Positions 21,471-32,408 are shown, numbered from the stretch's first letter. The stretch: DNA of 64,000 nt from Aedes albopictus (GCF_035046485.1 NC_085137.1:378262706-378326705), one strand, 5' to 3'. Notes: generated from the sequence alone by a model not told the origin. Made by a program: numbers and translations.

Positions 21471-23440
21471 TTATGAAAGTGAACAAAAACCAATGTTTTT
21501 TATCTGTATTAACGAGATTTTTAGCCCTAGGCTAGTTCATCTCGGGACCCACGCTTTACTTCCCTTCCGAAGGAAGAACTTACATTTTGCGAGTTTGTCG
21601 GGAGTGGAATTCGATGCCAGGTCCTCGGCGTGATCAAAACCAATGTTAGCGATAAATCAAATCGAGGCATTTTTATAGCCTGCTAAACGTTGGGTAAGTT
21701 TTAAAGTGAAATAATGGGTCATACATGCAAGAGAACAAAATCGTGACCAAAGTAATCTCATTAAATCACACCATTTTAAATTCCTGCGGTGTTAATATAA
21801 AGTAGGATGGATCAATGTGTTATGGGAAAATTGTAATTTGATGCATCTAAAATTAATGTGCACAATTTGGGTTCATAAGGAGGTCAAATTTTACATGAAT
21901 CGTATTAATCATATAAGTGTTCCCAGGATCGGCTAATATCGACGTAAAGATCATGAGTACATATTCTACGAGAAAGGCATTATCACCACTAGGTGGATTT
22001 ATCTGTTTTTTTTTTTGTCAAATTTTCCATATTTTTTCCGTATGTCTAATTATACCAAGAACTGCAGTGTATGGCAAATATTTGTTGTTATTTGAAGATA
22101 AAGCATTATCGATGGGATTGGCATTTCCTTGCAGCAATTAAGATATCGTGTCATTTTTTGGATCGGTAGCTTAGCTGAAAACAGAGCTAATTTTCAAACA
22201 CTGACCAAGTGTTATGAGGTGCCAATCTAGGAGCTTCTCAAGGGCGCAATTGAACCACACAACGGAGGCAACCTAACTGTTGTGCCTTGTTCATGACGCT
22301 GTTCCGCAATACCTTTCCCGCTGGAAAGGGTAATGAATATTTAAGAAAGAATATCATGATAAGTAGCTCTCTCGTGCCCAGCATGACATCAGCTTCATCC
22401 ACCACTCACAAGCTGAAAGCAGTTCGGGAGGGAATATAGATACCATCGCCGCCGTGCTGGGATAGAAATGGGATTCGTTTTAGAAAAAAATAAAAAATAT
22501 CACTGTCCTCTCCGCTGACTGAGTTGGCTGACTCCGGCAAGCGTAGCAACTTTGGCCGGTCACACTATTTTCTCTAGCCATTTATCCCGTTTGCCCGGTG
22601 CAAACAAAAGTCGGACGACAAATGAATGGGAAGTGTTACTTTTCCGTGGATGGATGCGATGGTGACTCTGACCCGCAAGGACGCCGCCGTCTGAAAGGGT
22701 CTGCTCTATGCTTTCAGCGTCCTGCTGATGAGGATGGAGACTGGGTTAGGTTAGGTACGGGTACGGGTTAGCTCATCCTTCACCGTGTGGTCGTTGAACA
22801 GTTTGCTAGATTACGGATGGCTTCGCAGAGGGATAGCAAAAAGCACCGGGACCGTTGTGTACGTTATTTATGGTCGGACGAAAATTTAACCTGTCTTGAA
22901 TCTGACCTAGGGGGTGGAGAACGGTAAGCGACACTAACCATGTATTTGGCTTTTTATTCGTGAACATTATCTACATAGATATTTTTAAGCTAGTTAAATT
23001 CAAGCATAATGCTCCTGTTATCATTCTTCCAAAAACAAAATATGTAAGCGCTGTTTGTTTTCATATGTATTTTTAGTTAGGAATGAACAAAAACTGCCGG
23101 TGTCGCTTGTTTTAAAATTGAAGCGATTAATAACTGTAGTCTTGCCATACAAGGAAGTCAAGGAAATTCCAATTATGAGGAGATCCTTAACCGACTATAA
23201 ATCGAACCCGAAAACCTCAGCATGATTTTGCTGAACACTCTGCCGGTAGCAGTTTGACAATGTGTGCTATTTTTGTTCTTTCTTTTTAGATTTTTTTTTA
23301 TCTTATTCTTTAAAGGGTATCTTATTTCCATACTACGCTTCCATTTTCGTTCTACTCGAAACTTTTTTTTTGTATTTTTGTTAGAAGTTATAACGACTGA
23401 ATACAAAAAGAACATAGTCGTTTAGTGTCATAATTGTTTT
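21470..23440. other. Intronic stretch with no recognised element
   Basis: No repeat structure that I can define and no credible ORF. 22500-22930 has higher GC and more complexity than the rest of the intron, with a small GGTTAGGTTAGGTACGGGTA-like repeat near 22742. That makes it a candidate conserved non-coding segment. Confidence 0.4.
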
Positions 23441-23449
23441 GTTTTCGAG

Positions 23450-23790
23450 AAAATCTTGCCAAAACTTCTTCAAAAGTTGTTTGATGGATTCTTTTGGGAC
23501 TCCAAGTATCCCTTCATTAAATACCAATGGAATTCCTTTACGAATTGTTTCAAAAATCCTTCCATAGATTCATTCCGAAATTGCCTTCATGAAATGCTGT
23601 GAAAATCCTCCAGAAGGGATTTTCTACAGAAATTCTGCAAGAGAGGGATTATCCATGAATTTCACACAGATTTATTAATCTTGCATAGATTGCCTCAGAA
23701 ATTCCTGGAAAAATGACTCCAGAACTTTTTCTAGTGTTTTTGTTTCAGAAATTCATTCATGCATTCCTTCAACTGTTCATTCCACTATGT
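23450..23790. repeat. Degenerate GGAATTCC-type repeat field
   Basis: Short field with TTCCTTCATGAAATGC, GGATTTTCTACAGAAATTC and similar pieces, same texture as 13105. Confidence 0.5.
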
Positions 23791-23794
23791 ACAG

Positions 23795-24250
23795 GATGTG
23801 ACCAAAATGTTTGGGAACGGCAACTTTTCCTCTTCCTTTGCGGCAACTCTTCCTCTTCCTTTGCGATATCTCTACTCGTTTCCGAGTTATTGACAAAAAA
23901 CTGCCGAAAAATCAGCATTTTTGACCATTTTTTTAGATTCCAAAGAAAAACTTTCCTATTTTGTTCAATAAATCAAAAACAAGTAGAGATATCGCAATTC
24001 TAAGCACATTTTTGGCTCTTCAGGGTCTTAAAATCACCGGTTTTAGTAGAATAGCGTATTTTTTTTGTCGAAAAAAATTTCATGTTTTTTTGGTCCCGTA
24101 CCATTTTTGACAACTTTAGGCCCCTTGAGGGACCACTTAGCCTTGAGATACGGACTTCAAATTTTGACACGATCATTTCATAGCTAAAACGATCATTTTC
24201 CACTAACGAACTTATATCGTTTCCAATTTTTGCAAAATAAGGGACGGCCT
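23795..24250. other. Unassigned, probably a decayed DNA element
   Basis: TTTCCTCTTCCTTTGCG is duplicated in tandem near 23825-23865, and AGAGATATCGC pieces occur in inverted orientation near 23868 and 23980. No termini were defined. Confidence 0.35.
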
Positions 24251-24256
24251 AGTGTA

Positions 24257-24456
24257 CACTCAATTCTGTTTTTACGTTTTCGCGTAAAAAAGTTTGTGTA
24301 AAAAAAGTTCGCGTAATAATTCAATGGAGTTTTTATATGCGATTTGCCCTCCACAAATAACCAAAATCGCATTAAAAAGTTATTTCGAGAAAATTGTATA
24401 AAAAGTCGTGCAAAATAAAATCGCGTAAAAAAGGCGTGTAACAACAGAATTGAGTG
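24257..24456. mobile_element. 200-bp MITE at TA with CACTCAATTCTGTT ends
   Basis: CACTCAATTCTGTTTTTACG and the inverse CGTGTAACAACAGAATTGAGTG bound an AT-rich segment rich in CGCGTAAAAA, flanked by TA (24255-24256, 24457-24458). The right-hand TA is also the left target site of the next element. Confidence 0.85.
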
Positions 24457-24458
24457 TA

Positions 24459-25294
24459 ATCAGTTGAGGGGGTTAGAAGCAAAAGGGTGTAAGTGATAAA
24501 AACCTTCTTTCGAGTAAATGAGGTTTAAAGTTTTTGACCAATGTTTCATTCCATATAAAATGTATGGAGTTTTAAAATCAACCTAATTTTCTCTGATTTG
24601 TTATAATTCTTCCAATCATCTTAGAACAATCTTATAAAAGTTCCTGAAAGCATGAAATCTGAAGAATTTTATGATATGCTTAGCTCAAAATCGACAAAAT
24701 GGTCACTTACACCCCTTTGATTCTGGGCCCCTCAGTTGTGTACCTTTTAATTCCGCCCTGTTATGCTTATCTCTTTCGTGACAATTGTGCTGTTGAGCAA
24801 TAACAGGTTTGCTTATTTTTTCATCTGTTTAGTCTTTGTTTTATGTAAAGTAAACTGTTTTAGTAATTGAACTATTACTTATACTTGTGTGTGTGCAACC
24901 AAACTTTTGGTTACGTTGCATGTGGGATTTACCACAACAAGTTCGACAAAATCCGTATAACATAGATAAGTTCTATCTGTCGCATATTTTTTTTATTTTC
25001 GTAGTAGTCAAAGCTAGAGATTCAAAGATTAAGAGTAGTTCTTCCAAATGAGGGATAACAATTGTTGTTTTGTTTGGAAACCTATGAGTTCTGGAGTGCA
25101 AAAAGTTGAGCAATTTGTATTGATATTTCTCTTTTTTGCATTCCGTCCCGAAAGGGTTATCCTTTGAAAGATACGCGTATTTCGACTACCACTTGTAATC
25201 TTCCTCAGTGCCAGATATCCACTGGATCCAGTATCTACGCGTATCTGTCAAAGAATAAGCATAACAGGGTGGAACTAAGAGGTACATAACTGAT
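24459..25294. mobile_element. Foldback MITE at TA, interrupted by another MITE
   Basis: If 24467-24732 is removed, the left end reads ATCAGTTGTGTACCTTTTAA and the right end is its inverse (AGAGGTACATAACTGAT), flanked by TA at 24457-24458 and 25295-25296. The similarity continues inward through CCGCCCTGTTATGCTTAT and its partner near 25256. A second inner inverted pair is GATACGCGTA near 25171 and TACGCGTATC near 25237. Confidence 0.75.
24467..24732. mobile_element. About 266-bp MITE nested in the arm of another MITE
   Basis: AGGGGGTTAGAAGCAAAAGG and CCCTTTGATTCTGGGCCCCT are inverted, with the shared inner block GGGTGTAAGTGA/TCACTTACACCC. CAGTTG is duplicated on the two sides (24461-24466 and 24733-24738). 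A second copy at 46640-46830 is itself split by a different MITE. Confidence 0.8.
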
Positions 25295-25296
25295 TA

Positions 25297-25700
25297 CAGT
25301 CATTCAGAGAGGGTATTCCACTTAGAGGATTCGAAAATTCGGTAAAGATTTTATATGAGTTTTTGGCTGTGTTTGGTGTACGACATACCAAAGTGTATTG
25401 TGAAAGGCTATATGTGCACTGAAAAAACGAAATTTCGATAGAAGGCTCGGAGAGTCAAGTCACATACTCCAATCAACTCATCTCTGTTCGATGAATTGAG
25501 ATGATGTCTGTATGTGCTGTGTATGTATGTATGTCTGTGCACAAAAGGAGTTCACCCACTTTTAAGGTACAAATGGCCGATTTTTCTTATTTTAGCACGA
25601 TTCGAACCAAAGTTTTACCGCAATGTTTGTTACTGAAAATGGTTTGGGTCGGTCGTTCCGGAGTTATGGTCATTTTAGTGATCTAGACCAGCACCGCACT
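25297..25700 (+). repeat. TG-microsatellite module, copy 2
   Basis: From 25376 this matches the 20225 module (AGGCTATATGTGCACTGAAA, CCAATCAACTCATCTCTGTT, GATGTCTGTATGTGCTGTGT) and shares the following GTCGTTCCGGAGTTATGG (25646) with 20529. The TG run is shorter. Confidence 0.65.
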
Positions 25701-26640
25701 ATGGGGCGGCCCCATACAAACAGGTGGCCAAAAATATTTTCGCGTCAATTTTATAATATCTTGCTCCTATTCGTAGGGTTTATGGCTGAAATACATAAAA
25801 AACATGTTGAACAGGTTGTTTCAACACGACAGTTTCAAACAGCATGAAATTACAAGGGAATTGCACACTTTTAGGCGTTTAAGGATTTCTGTTTCTATTT
25901 ACAAAATGGATTCCAATTCGTAAAAACACGCTTCGCTAAGAGATCCAAGACCAGATTCAGACTGCACTATGATTGATCTAGGGATAAAAGTGGCAATGAC
26001 GACCAAATGTTTCCTCAGAGGTATTTAATGGCCAATAGGGTGATTTTATGTAGCAATGTGTCAATCATCGCCGACAACATGATTTGAATTGGAGAATAGC
26101 AGCTAGTAGCAGCCAAATTTGATTTCAATGCCTCCCAGGGATCCTAAACAAATATATAGAAGTAGTCCCGAAGCGAAACTCAGCGAATCTTTTTTTTTGT
26201 ATGAAACGGTTTGTATGAGAAAAATTTTAATTTTTTGATGTAGTATCATTTAATAGTATTACAATCAATATTTCTACGTCTGATACGTCATTCGAAAGGT
26301 TTATAAGCAAGCTTTTAGAAACAATTTTAAAAGTTTTACATTTTTTATTCAAGCCGAAGATATACTAAGTTGAGCATTTCATTAATTTTACCAATAATTG
26401 GCAATGGTCTCATTCTGCTGCCAATATCTCGATAAGTATAGGGATTAGAAAACTAATATTCTAGGGTTTACTGGTCCTAGTGGTCTACTTCCAACTATTG
26501 AACCTGAATCTCAAATTGAACAAAGTCAACTTTCGATTTTTGGCCACCTGAATCCCCTTAGTGCACCGGTGAACTGGTCATATATGAAACTGAACCAAAT
26601 TCTATGATGCGACACATCAAATTGAGCAGAATTTAGTAAA
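25701..26640. other. Unassigned AT-rich intron sequence
   Basis: No ORF or paired termini seen. Near 26605 is one stray ATGCGACACATCAAATTG unit of the 20460-21470 array. Confidence 0.4.
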
Positions 26641-27279
26641 CTTACCATGGATACCGTATTTTAGGAGGAAATCATCAATGGAAACCACAAAACCACGATG
26701 TCGGTCAAAAATTCAAGATAACGACCTAAAATCCAAGATGGCAGCCCACAACTAAGAGAGGCGACTGTTTTAAGGAGTTTTAGACTCTTAAACCATGTAA
26801 TGAGTATGTTTGGTATGGGGAAGATGTCCGGAGTCCAAGAATGGGAACCAGAATATTCAAGATGGCGGTCCAAAATCCAAAATGACGGCCCAAAATCCAA
26901 GATGGTGACCCAAAATCCAAGTTGGAGGTTGATTTAAGGAGTTTTATAGCCAGACAATATGGGTAAATTTGGTATGTAGATGTCTGAAGTGCAGAAATGT
27001 CGACAATATGGTGGACCAAATCCACCGGCTCAAAATTCAATATGGTGGCTTAAAATTGAAGATGGATTTAGCTTCAAGGAGTTTTAGGTTCTTAAGCCAT
27101 GCAATGTGGGTGTTTTTGGTATGGAGATGCCCAGAGTCCAAAAATGACGATCAGAATATGCAAGATGGTGGCCCACAATCCAAGATGGTTACCCGAAATT
27201 CAAGATGGCGCCCCAAAATTGAAAAAGGAGGCTGTTTTAAGGAGTTTTATGCTCTTAAGCCATGCAATATGGGTAGGTA
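26641..27279 (+). repeat. AAGATGGCGGCC tandem array, part 1
   Basis: Diverged units of roughly 150-170 bp. Each contains AAGGAGTTTTAGGCTCTTAA, GCCATGCAATATGGGTA, GGTATGGAGAAGATGTCC, GAGTCCAAAAATGGCGAC and two or three AATCCAAGATGGCGGCCCA blocks. The array continues at 28201-28330 and 29221-29680, split by two insertions. Confidence 0.85.
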
Positions 27280-28200
27280 CAGGGGATAGACAAAATGATC
27301 GGGACAGGCAAAATATTCACTTTTCAAAAAATGTTCAATTAGCAGTAACTTTTTGAAAAGTTCATCAAATATTCTCAAATTTTTACTGTAAGTTCTTCAA
27401 CTAGTTGTGTACCAGTGGACAAAATTTGGAAAAGATCGTACAATTCTTCACGAAGTTATAAAGATTTTTGAAAAAGGTAAAATTATCTGATAGTCAACTT
27501 TGAGCTGTTATATCTCCGGATTCAATGAACCGAATGCAATGAAATTTTGACCATTTATGACTTATATAATGAGCTATGAAAAACCATTGACTTAACTTAA
27601 TATTCTTAACACGGAAGAAAATTATAACGATTAGATTATTTTTCTTATAAAACACCAAATTATCCAAAACATCAACATCGTTTCAATATTCAAGATGCAA
27701 ATTATAGTTCATTTAGTTTCCCTCTAATTGACTTATATATAAATGCGTTTTGAAGGAAAGTAGCAACATAGACGCCAATAAGTTGAAAAAGTAATGGGAT
27801 GCATATTAAAAACAGACCAATTTACTAAAAAATCGTGAAAACAATTAAATCGCTATAACTTTTTCGCTTGTTAAAAATTTTAAGTTATTTCAAATGCTTT
27901 CCAGAGTTCATTATATAAGTCATGAATTGTCAAAATTTCATTGCAATCGGTTCATTGAATCCGGAGATACAACAGCTCAAAGTTGGCTATCGGATAATTT
28001 TACCTTTTTCAAGAATCTTTATAACTTCGTGAAGAATTGTCCGATCTTTTCTAAATTTTGTTCACTGATACACAACTAGTTGGAAAACTTACAGTAAAAA
28101 TTTGAGAATATATGATGCACTTTTCGAAAAGTTACAGCTAGTTGAACATTTTTTGGAAAGTGATAATTTTGCCTGTCCCGATCATTTTGTCTATCCCCTG
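27280..28200. mobile_element. 921-bp foldback element at TA, copy 1
   Basis: Arms of about 400 bp begin CAGGGGATAGACAAAATGAT and are repeated inverted to the right end. TA flanks both sides (27278-27279, 28201-28202), and removing the element rejoins the tandem unit around it. No transposase. The second copy is at 54225-55149. Confidence 0.92.
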
Positions 28201-28330
28201 TATATTTGATATGGAGATGTGCTGAGTCAAAAAATGGCGACCAGAATATACAAGATGGTGGCCCACAATCCAAGAAAGTGGCTCAAAATTTAAGATTTCA
28301 GCAGTTCAAGGAGTTTTAGGTTCTAGAACC
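28201..28330 (+). repeat. AAGATGGCGGCC tandem array, part 2
   Basis: One unit of the 26641 array, resuming exactly after the foldback element with GATATGGAGATGTGCTGAGT and ending at GGTTCTAGAACC, where the solo LTR inserted. Confidence 0.85.
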
Positions 28331-29220
28331 TGTTACGTTAAATAACATAGAACCCTACAAATATTCTATTTTATTTTTCACTTGGCCCTGGGAAAAATAA
28401 CTCAGAACACTACAAATGCACAATAATGCACGATTTCACAAATTGACACACACAAAACATAAATTTTCATGCAATACAACACTAAACACAAAATTTGGCC
28501 TGTTACCCTAATGGGCAACTATTTACGATCACAGGATGAGGAGGTTTCATATTTGTTCTAGGTCCATCAGTCATCCTGGAGTTTGTGTTTTGTATGCCTG
28601 ATCTGCATTCTTGTTAACAGTCTTTGTTCTGTGTTCATAGCCTAATTTTGTCTAGGAAAACTAATCCTACTTGGCCATCACGAATCGGGTTTTAATGCAA
28701 GACGGCTGCATTTTGATGTCCGTGCTACACGCTAAAACTGCTCAGCACTAAAATGTGTAAGACCTACTCATAAGTGCATAATTTCCAGACCACACAAAAA
28801 TGTGTGACAGTTACACATTCTCAAAAAACAGCTCGTATACTCGTCTAGATGCGAAATGTTGATTTTTTTTTGTTTTCCAAGGTCACTAGTAAACATAGCC
28901 AGATTGGCGTACACAAATTTTTGAGAATTTAACGATTTTGCGGACACTGGAGCTGATTTTGTAAATGTGCAAGGGTTACACATTTTTGGTGTAGTCTGGA
29001 AATTATGCACTTTAGTGCTGAGCGGCGTTAGCGTGTAGGAACCGTTTGCCTGTCTTGCAGTCATTTATCGCTCGAAATAACCTGGAAGTATGCAACCGCT
29101 TAGGTTGCTAGGGCTATTTTCCTCTTGATTTATGGAAGAACCCTATAAATGCACATTAAAATTGTGAGAATATTCTCAAGTTAAAATCGAACATGCAACA
29201 GAAAAATAAAACTGGTAACA
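28331..29220. mobile_element. Probable solo LTR (890 bp with nested MITE)
   Basis: The segment begins TGTTACGTTAAA and ends AAACTGGTAACA, a TG...CA pair with inverted TGTTAC/GTAACA ends. It is flanked by the 4-bp duplication AACC (28327-28330 and 29221-29224), and the tandem array resumes in register on the far side. Without the nested MITE (28728-29035) it is about 580 bp. There is no internal region, gag or pol, so it fits a solo LTR; the superfamily (Gypsy or BEL) is not decided. Confidence 0.75.
28728..29035. mobile_element. 308-bp MITE nested in the solo LTR
   Basis: CACGCTAAAACTGCTCAGCA and its inverse (GTGCTGAGCGGCGTTAGCGTG) bound the element, with a further shared block GTGCATAATTTCCAGAC/GTCTGGAAATTATGCAC. 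TA flanks both ends (28726-28727, 29036-29037). Confidence 0.88.
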
Positions 29221-29680
29221 AACCATGTAATATGGGTATATTTTGTATGGAGAAGATATCCGGAGTCCAAAAATGGCGATCAGAATATGTAAGGTGGCGG
29301 CCCAAAATTTGAGATGACAGCTGTTTTAAGGAGTTTTAGGTTCTTAATCATGCAATACGAGTATATTAGGCATAGAGAAGATTTCCAGAGGTCAAAAAGG
29401 GCCACTAGAATACACAAGATGGCGACCCAAAATTTAAAATGGTGACCCAAAGTTCAAGATGGCGATTGTTTCAGGCTCTCAAAGCCATGCAATATGGGTA
29501 TATTGGATATGGAAAAGATGTCCCAAGTCCAGAAATGGTGACCAGAATCCAAGGATAATTTGGTATGAGGAAAACGTACAGAGTCCAAAAATGGCGATTA
29601 GAGCATCCAAGATTGCGGCCAAAATATCCAAAATGGTTTGATGAATTTTAGGCTCTAATACCATGTAATATGGATAGACA
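29221..29680 (+). repeat. AAGATGGCGGCC tandem array, part 3
   Basis: Resumes after the solo LTR with CCATGTAATATGGGTATATT and runs for about three diverged units to 29680. Confidence 0.85.
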
Positions 29681-30341
29681 CATACAGTAATATTTCTATT
29701 TTATCATAGTCTTTGCGCGACAGACAGGTTTTTTTCATAATTTTCATACATTTAAAGTTAACTCTCCCTACTTTTCTATAAGATGAATACTCAAAGCGCA
29801 ATTCACAGCACCAAAAGTATTGAAAACTCACGTAGATGTTCAAAAACATTTTGTTCAGGCAATTTGTTAAAAGTCATCCATACATTACTTTTTTCTAAAC
29901 CTTGCCATTTTTGAGTTACACTCATTTAGAAACAAATCGGTCAAAAAACTTTGATCCTTATAAAATGTTAGTATAGAAAAATTGAAAAAAAAGTACATTT
30001 GCAAAGTTGCTTCAAAATACAAAGTCTTCATACCCACAAAGTTTTACTTGATGCTGAGAGTGAAATTCGTCAGTGTTTTTCAACAATTTCCAAAAGTCGA
30101 TTATTTAATTCAATATTTATTGTTTTGTCACATCAAAAAATAAAGTTAATCAAAAATACTAACTTTGTTTTTATTGTTTTTATTGTGGAGCAGGGAAAAG
30201 CCCCTGGGAGTGAAATTCTTTCTATCAGAATCTCTTCTCCCAAAGGCATAAAACCTCCTCTTCTTTAACTACAACAATGTAATAAAAAGAAAATACAAAA
30301 ATTAAATATAAAGAAAAAAAATGTTTTTATTCGGTGAAAAT
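29681..30341. other. Unassigned AT-rich intron sequence
   Basis: No element termini or coding signal seen. Confidence 0.4.
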
Positions 30342-30352
30342 GCTTAACAGTG

Positions 30353-30632
30353 GGCCCATATAGCCGAGGCGGTAAACGCACGGGTATTCAGCATGACCAT
30401 GCTGAGGGTGACGGGTTCGATTCCCGGTCGGTCCAGGATCTTTTCGTAAAGGAAATCTCCTTGACTTCTTTGGGCATAGAGTATGATCGTGCCTGCCACA
30501 CGATATACACATGCAAAATGGTCATTGGTAGAGGAAGCTCTCAGTTAATAACTGTGGAAGTGCTCATAGAACACTAAGCTGAGAAGCAGGCTTTGTCCCA
30601 GTGAGGACGTTACGCCAAGAAGAGGAGAGGAG
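30353..30632 (+). mobile_element. Feilai-like tRNA-derived SINE, copy 1
   Basis: A tRNA-like head (GGCCCATATAGCCGAGGCGG with an A box) is followed by the B box GGGTTCGATTCCCGG (30411), a SINE body (TTAATAACTGTGGAAGTGCT, AGAACACTAAGCTGAGAAGC) and a purine tail AAGAAGAGGAGAG. GCTTAACAGTG before and GCTTAACTGTG after make an 11-bp target duplication with one mismatch. It lies about 220 bp upstream of the TSP1 exon. The family name rests on recognition of Aedes Feilai SINEs. Confidence 0.88.
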
Positions 30633-30856
30633 GCTTAACTGTGGAAATGCTGATAGAAATCTATATGGTATGCAGAATAAGATAAAGGGGAGGGTCTACA
30701 AATAGTCGATGTATCACCCAGAAGTACTTTGCCAACTATTTCGTTCCTGATATTAATTATTATAATATTGCCCCACTGACGTAATATTATTCTGCTTTTT
30801 CATGTTTTAACGCTGCCCTCCACATCCACCGACCGTTACATAACGCCCCCTTCCAG

Positions 30857-31206
30857 TGAACGCAACCTGCTACAATTCGTCCACAACGCTGTGGTCAACG
30901 TGTTCGCAGAGCTGCGGAATCGGAATCTCGACCAGGAACATAACCACGACGCCCGGTTGCCAGCGGCTCAGCACGGTCAGGCTCTGCGAGAACCACAAAT
31001 GCAACCGACAGGACAATAGCTACTACAGTGGCATCGTTAATGATTACGGCGACAACGGCGGGGAAGTCCTGACGGTTGTGGGGGATGGCCGCCGCGATAT
31101 CAGTGACAGTAGCAGCAGCAGTAGCAGCAAAAAGTACAACCAGGACGACCGCTATCCTGTTGCTAATAGTTTGCTGCTACTAAGCGAGCCGGAGCACCGT
31201 AGGAGG
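30857..31206 (+). CDS. Ccn: CCN-family gene, TSP1 exon plus serine-rich linker
   Basis: The exon completes a split Val codon and encodes [20 protein letters not shown], then IGISTR and LCENHKC. This is the CCN-type thrombospondin type 1 repeat (WS.CS..CG.GISTR, six cysteines), which in the family binds cell-surface receptors and VEGF-type ligands. After it comes a linker of about 65 residues with a run of seven serines (near 31100-31130) and acidic and basic residues, ending SEPEHRRR. The acceptor is CCCTTCCAG (30856); the donor AGGAGG|GTGAGT (31207) leaves phase 0, matching the next exon. The linker is longer than I would expect in vertebrate CCN proteins. The upstream intron is 18.9 kb, the downstream one 622 bp. 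Confidence 0.92.
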
Positions 31207-31828
31207 GTGAGTTTTACTGTATAACTACCGTGTAATGTTGATGATTGCTTAGGTGGCGTAAGTGCCATTGACAGAAACGCAAATGCTTTTTAAAAATTTT
31301 AAAGGTTTCTATTCATTTAAAATTGATAAAAAAATATCTGTAGCGTAAACTTTGTTGGAACCTTTGTATCCACAACTTTCTTCGTAGTATACAGATTACA
31401 AACTTATTACTTAAAATTTTTGACAGTTTTTAAGTTAGATTTGATGACGCTTCTTGCGTCACCTATACAATTAATGATAGGGGCACTACTGATATTGTCA
31501 TTCAGCTAGCTTCACGCCCTGTCTGTAAATAATGAGTGTATGTTAGCGTCTAGCGAGCAGGTTGGTAGATTGCACGGAACCAAGGGAATAATTACCTTCC
31601 TTCCGAGAATGCACGTAATTATCTAATGATTTTTCTTTGTTTCCAACGAGCGAGAGAACATGAGTAGTACACGCCACCGCATTATAAATCGGGACAACAA
31701 ACTCCTCTCTGTACCCGTGCCATACCAGCGCGGTAGTATAAGGAGCAAATCGTGTAACAGCAGTCGAGACATTTAATCTTACCCGTGTGCTTTTGCTTTT
31801 TGCTTATCTCTTGCTGCCGCCCTCGAAG

Positions 31829-31981
31829 AGAGGACACCAGTGCCGGAGCATTCAGCGGACGTCCTCCTCTCGGCTTCGGTTGGGCCCTTGCGTCTCACGG
31901 AAGCTGTACCGGCCGAAGAGTTGCGGCCACTGTCAGGACGCAAACATGTGCTGTGTGCCTTCAATTGCAACAACCATTCAG
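31829..31981 (+). CDS. Ccn: CCN-family gene, first exon of the CT cystine-knot domain
   Basis: Fifty-one codons encode [29 protein letters not shown] and [12 protein letters not shown]. The order C ... GC ... Y.pk.CG.C.d...CC.P..t.T is the first part of the C-terminal cystine knot of CCN proteins, giving cysteines 1-6 of the usual ten. The acceptor is a long pyrimidine tract ending CCTCGAAG (31828), chosen because only this AG keeps phase 0; the AG two bases later would shift the frame. The donor is CAG|GTGAGT at 31982, phase 0. Other frames are also open here, but only this one carries the family pattern. Confidence 0.9.
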
Positions 31982-32167
31982 GTGAGTTTATGTTTATCTC
32001 TGACATATTAGGTTACAGTATTCTGCAGTTTGGAAGAACATTTTCAGTCAAATTTTTACAACACTGAATCAACGACGATCTACACATTCTGATGCGAACC
32101 AAATCAGTAACGAACACCTAATTTGCAGAGCTGTTCATATCAACGATTTTCCTTTATCTTTTTCCAG

Positions 32168-32350
32168 GTTGAGCTCCTCTGCCCGCTTAATTCGGGTGAC
32201 CCGTTCGAGTTCATCGAGCACGGGTACGATCTGTGGGATAGCGCATCCATCGATCCGCTGGACCAGGAGATGCTGCAGTCCCGACAGATCCAGATCGAGA
32301 ACAAGTTTGTCGACGTGCAGTGGGTGCTGAAGTGTGAATGTGGACCAAAA
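32168..32350 (+). CDS. Ccn: CCN-family gene, second CT-domain exon
   Basis: Sixty-one codons begin [15 protein letters not shown] and end [13 protein letters not shown], supplying CT cysteines 7 (LLC), 8 and 9 (CEC). Between cysteines 7 and 8 lie 50 residues, mostly acidic ([15 protein letters not shown]), where vertebrate CCN proteins have roughly 15. This is an expanded knot loop. The acceptor is TTTTTCCAG (32167) and the donor AAA|GTAAGT (32351); both are phase 0. Intron lengths are 186 bp upstream and 54 bp downstream, the short size being usual in mosquitoes. Confidence 0.92.
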
Positions 32351-32403
32351 GTAAGTATAATGAGTATATAGCGCGATTTCGCTCATGTTTTCACAAATTT
32401 TCA

Positions 32404-32408
32404 GCAGT
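32404..32408 (+). promoter_or_regulatory. Ccn: Tandem NAGNAG splice acceptor
   Basis: TTTTCAGCAG|TGT places two AG acceptors three bases apart at the start of the last coding exon. Either keeps the frame, and the choice adds or removes one Gln inside the CxCxxx(x)C of the cystine knot. Confidence 0.6.

Larger units (their letters stand above)
11951..30856 (+). other. Ccn: 18.9-kb CCN intron between VWC and TSP1 exons
   Basis: The intron begins GTAAGT at 11951 and ends with a pyrimidine-rich CCCCCTTCCAG at 30856, both on the + strand and phase compatible (phase 1). It holds at least a dozen MITEs and foldbacks, a solo LTR, SINEs, degenerate repeats and two tandem arrays, listed separately. 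Stretches with no recognisable element include 11951-12894, 21470-23440 and 29680-30340. Confidence 0.85.

Noticed and set aside
31785..32067. Alternative ORFs overlapping the first CT exon, including one on the - strand
   Set aside because: GC-rich exon with several open frames; only one carries the cystine-knot cysteines and fits the splice phases.
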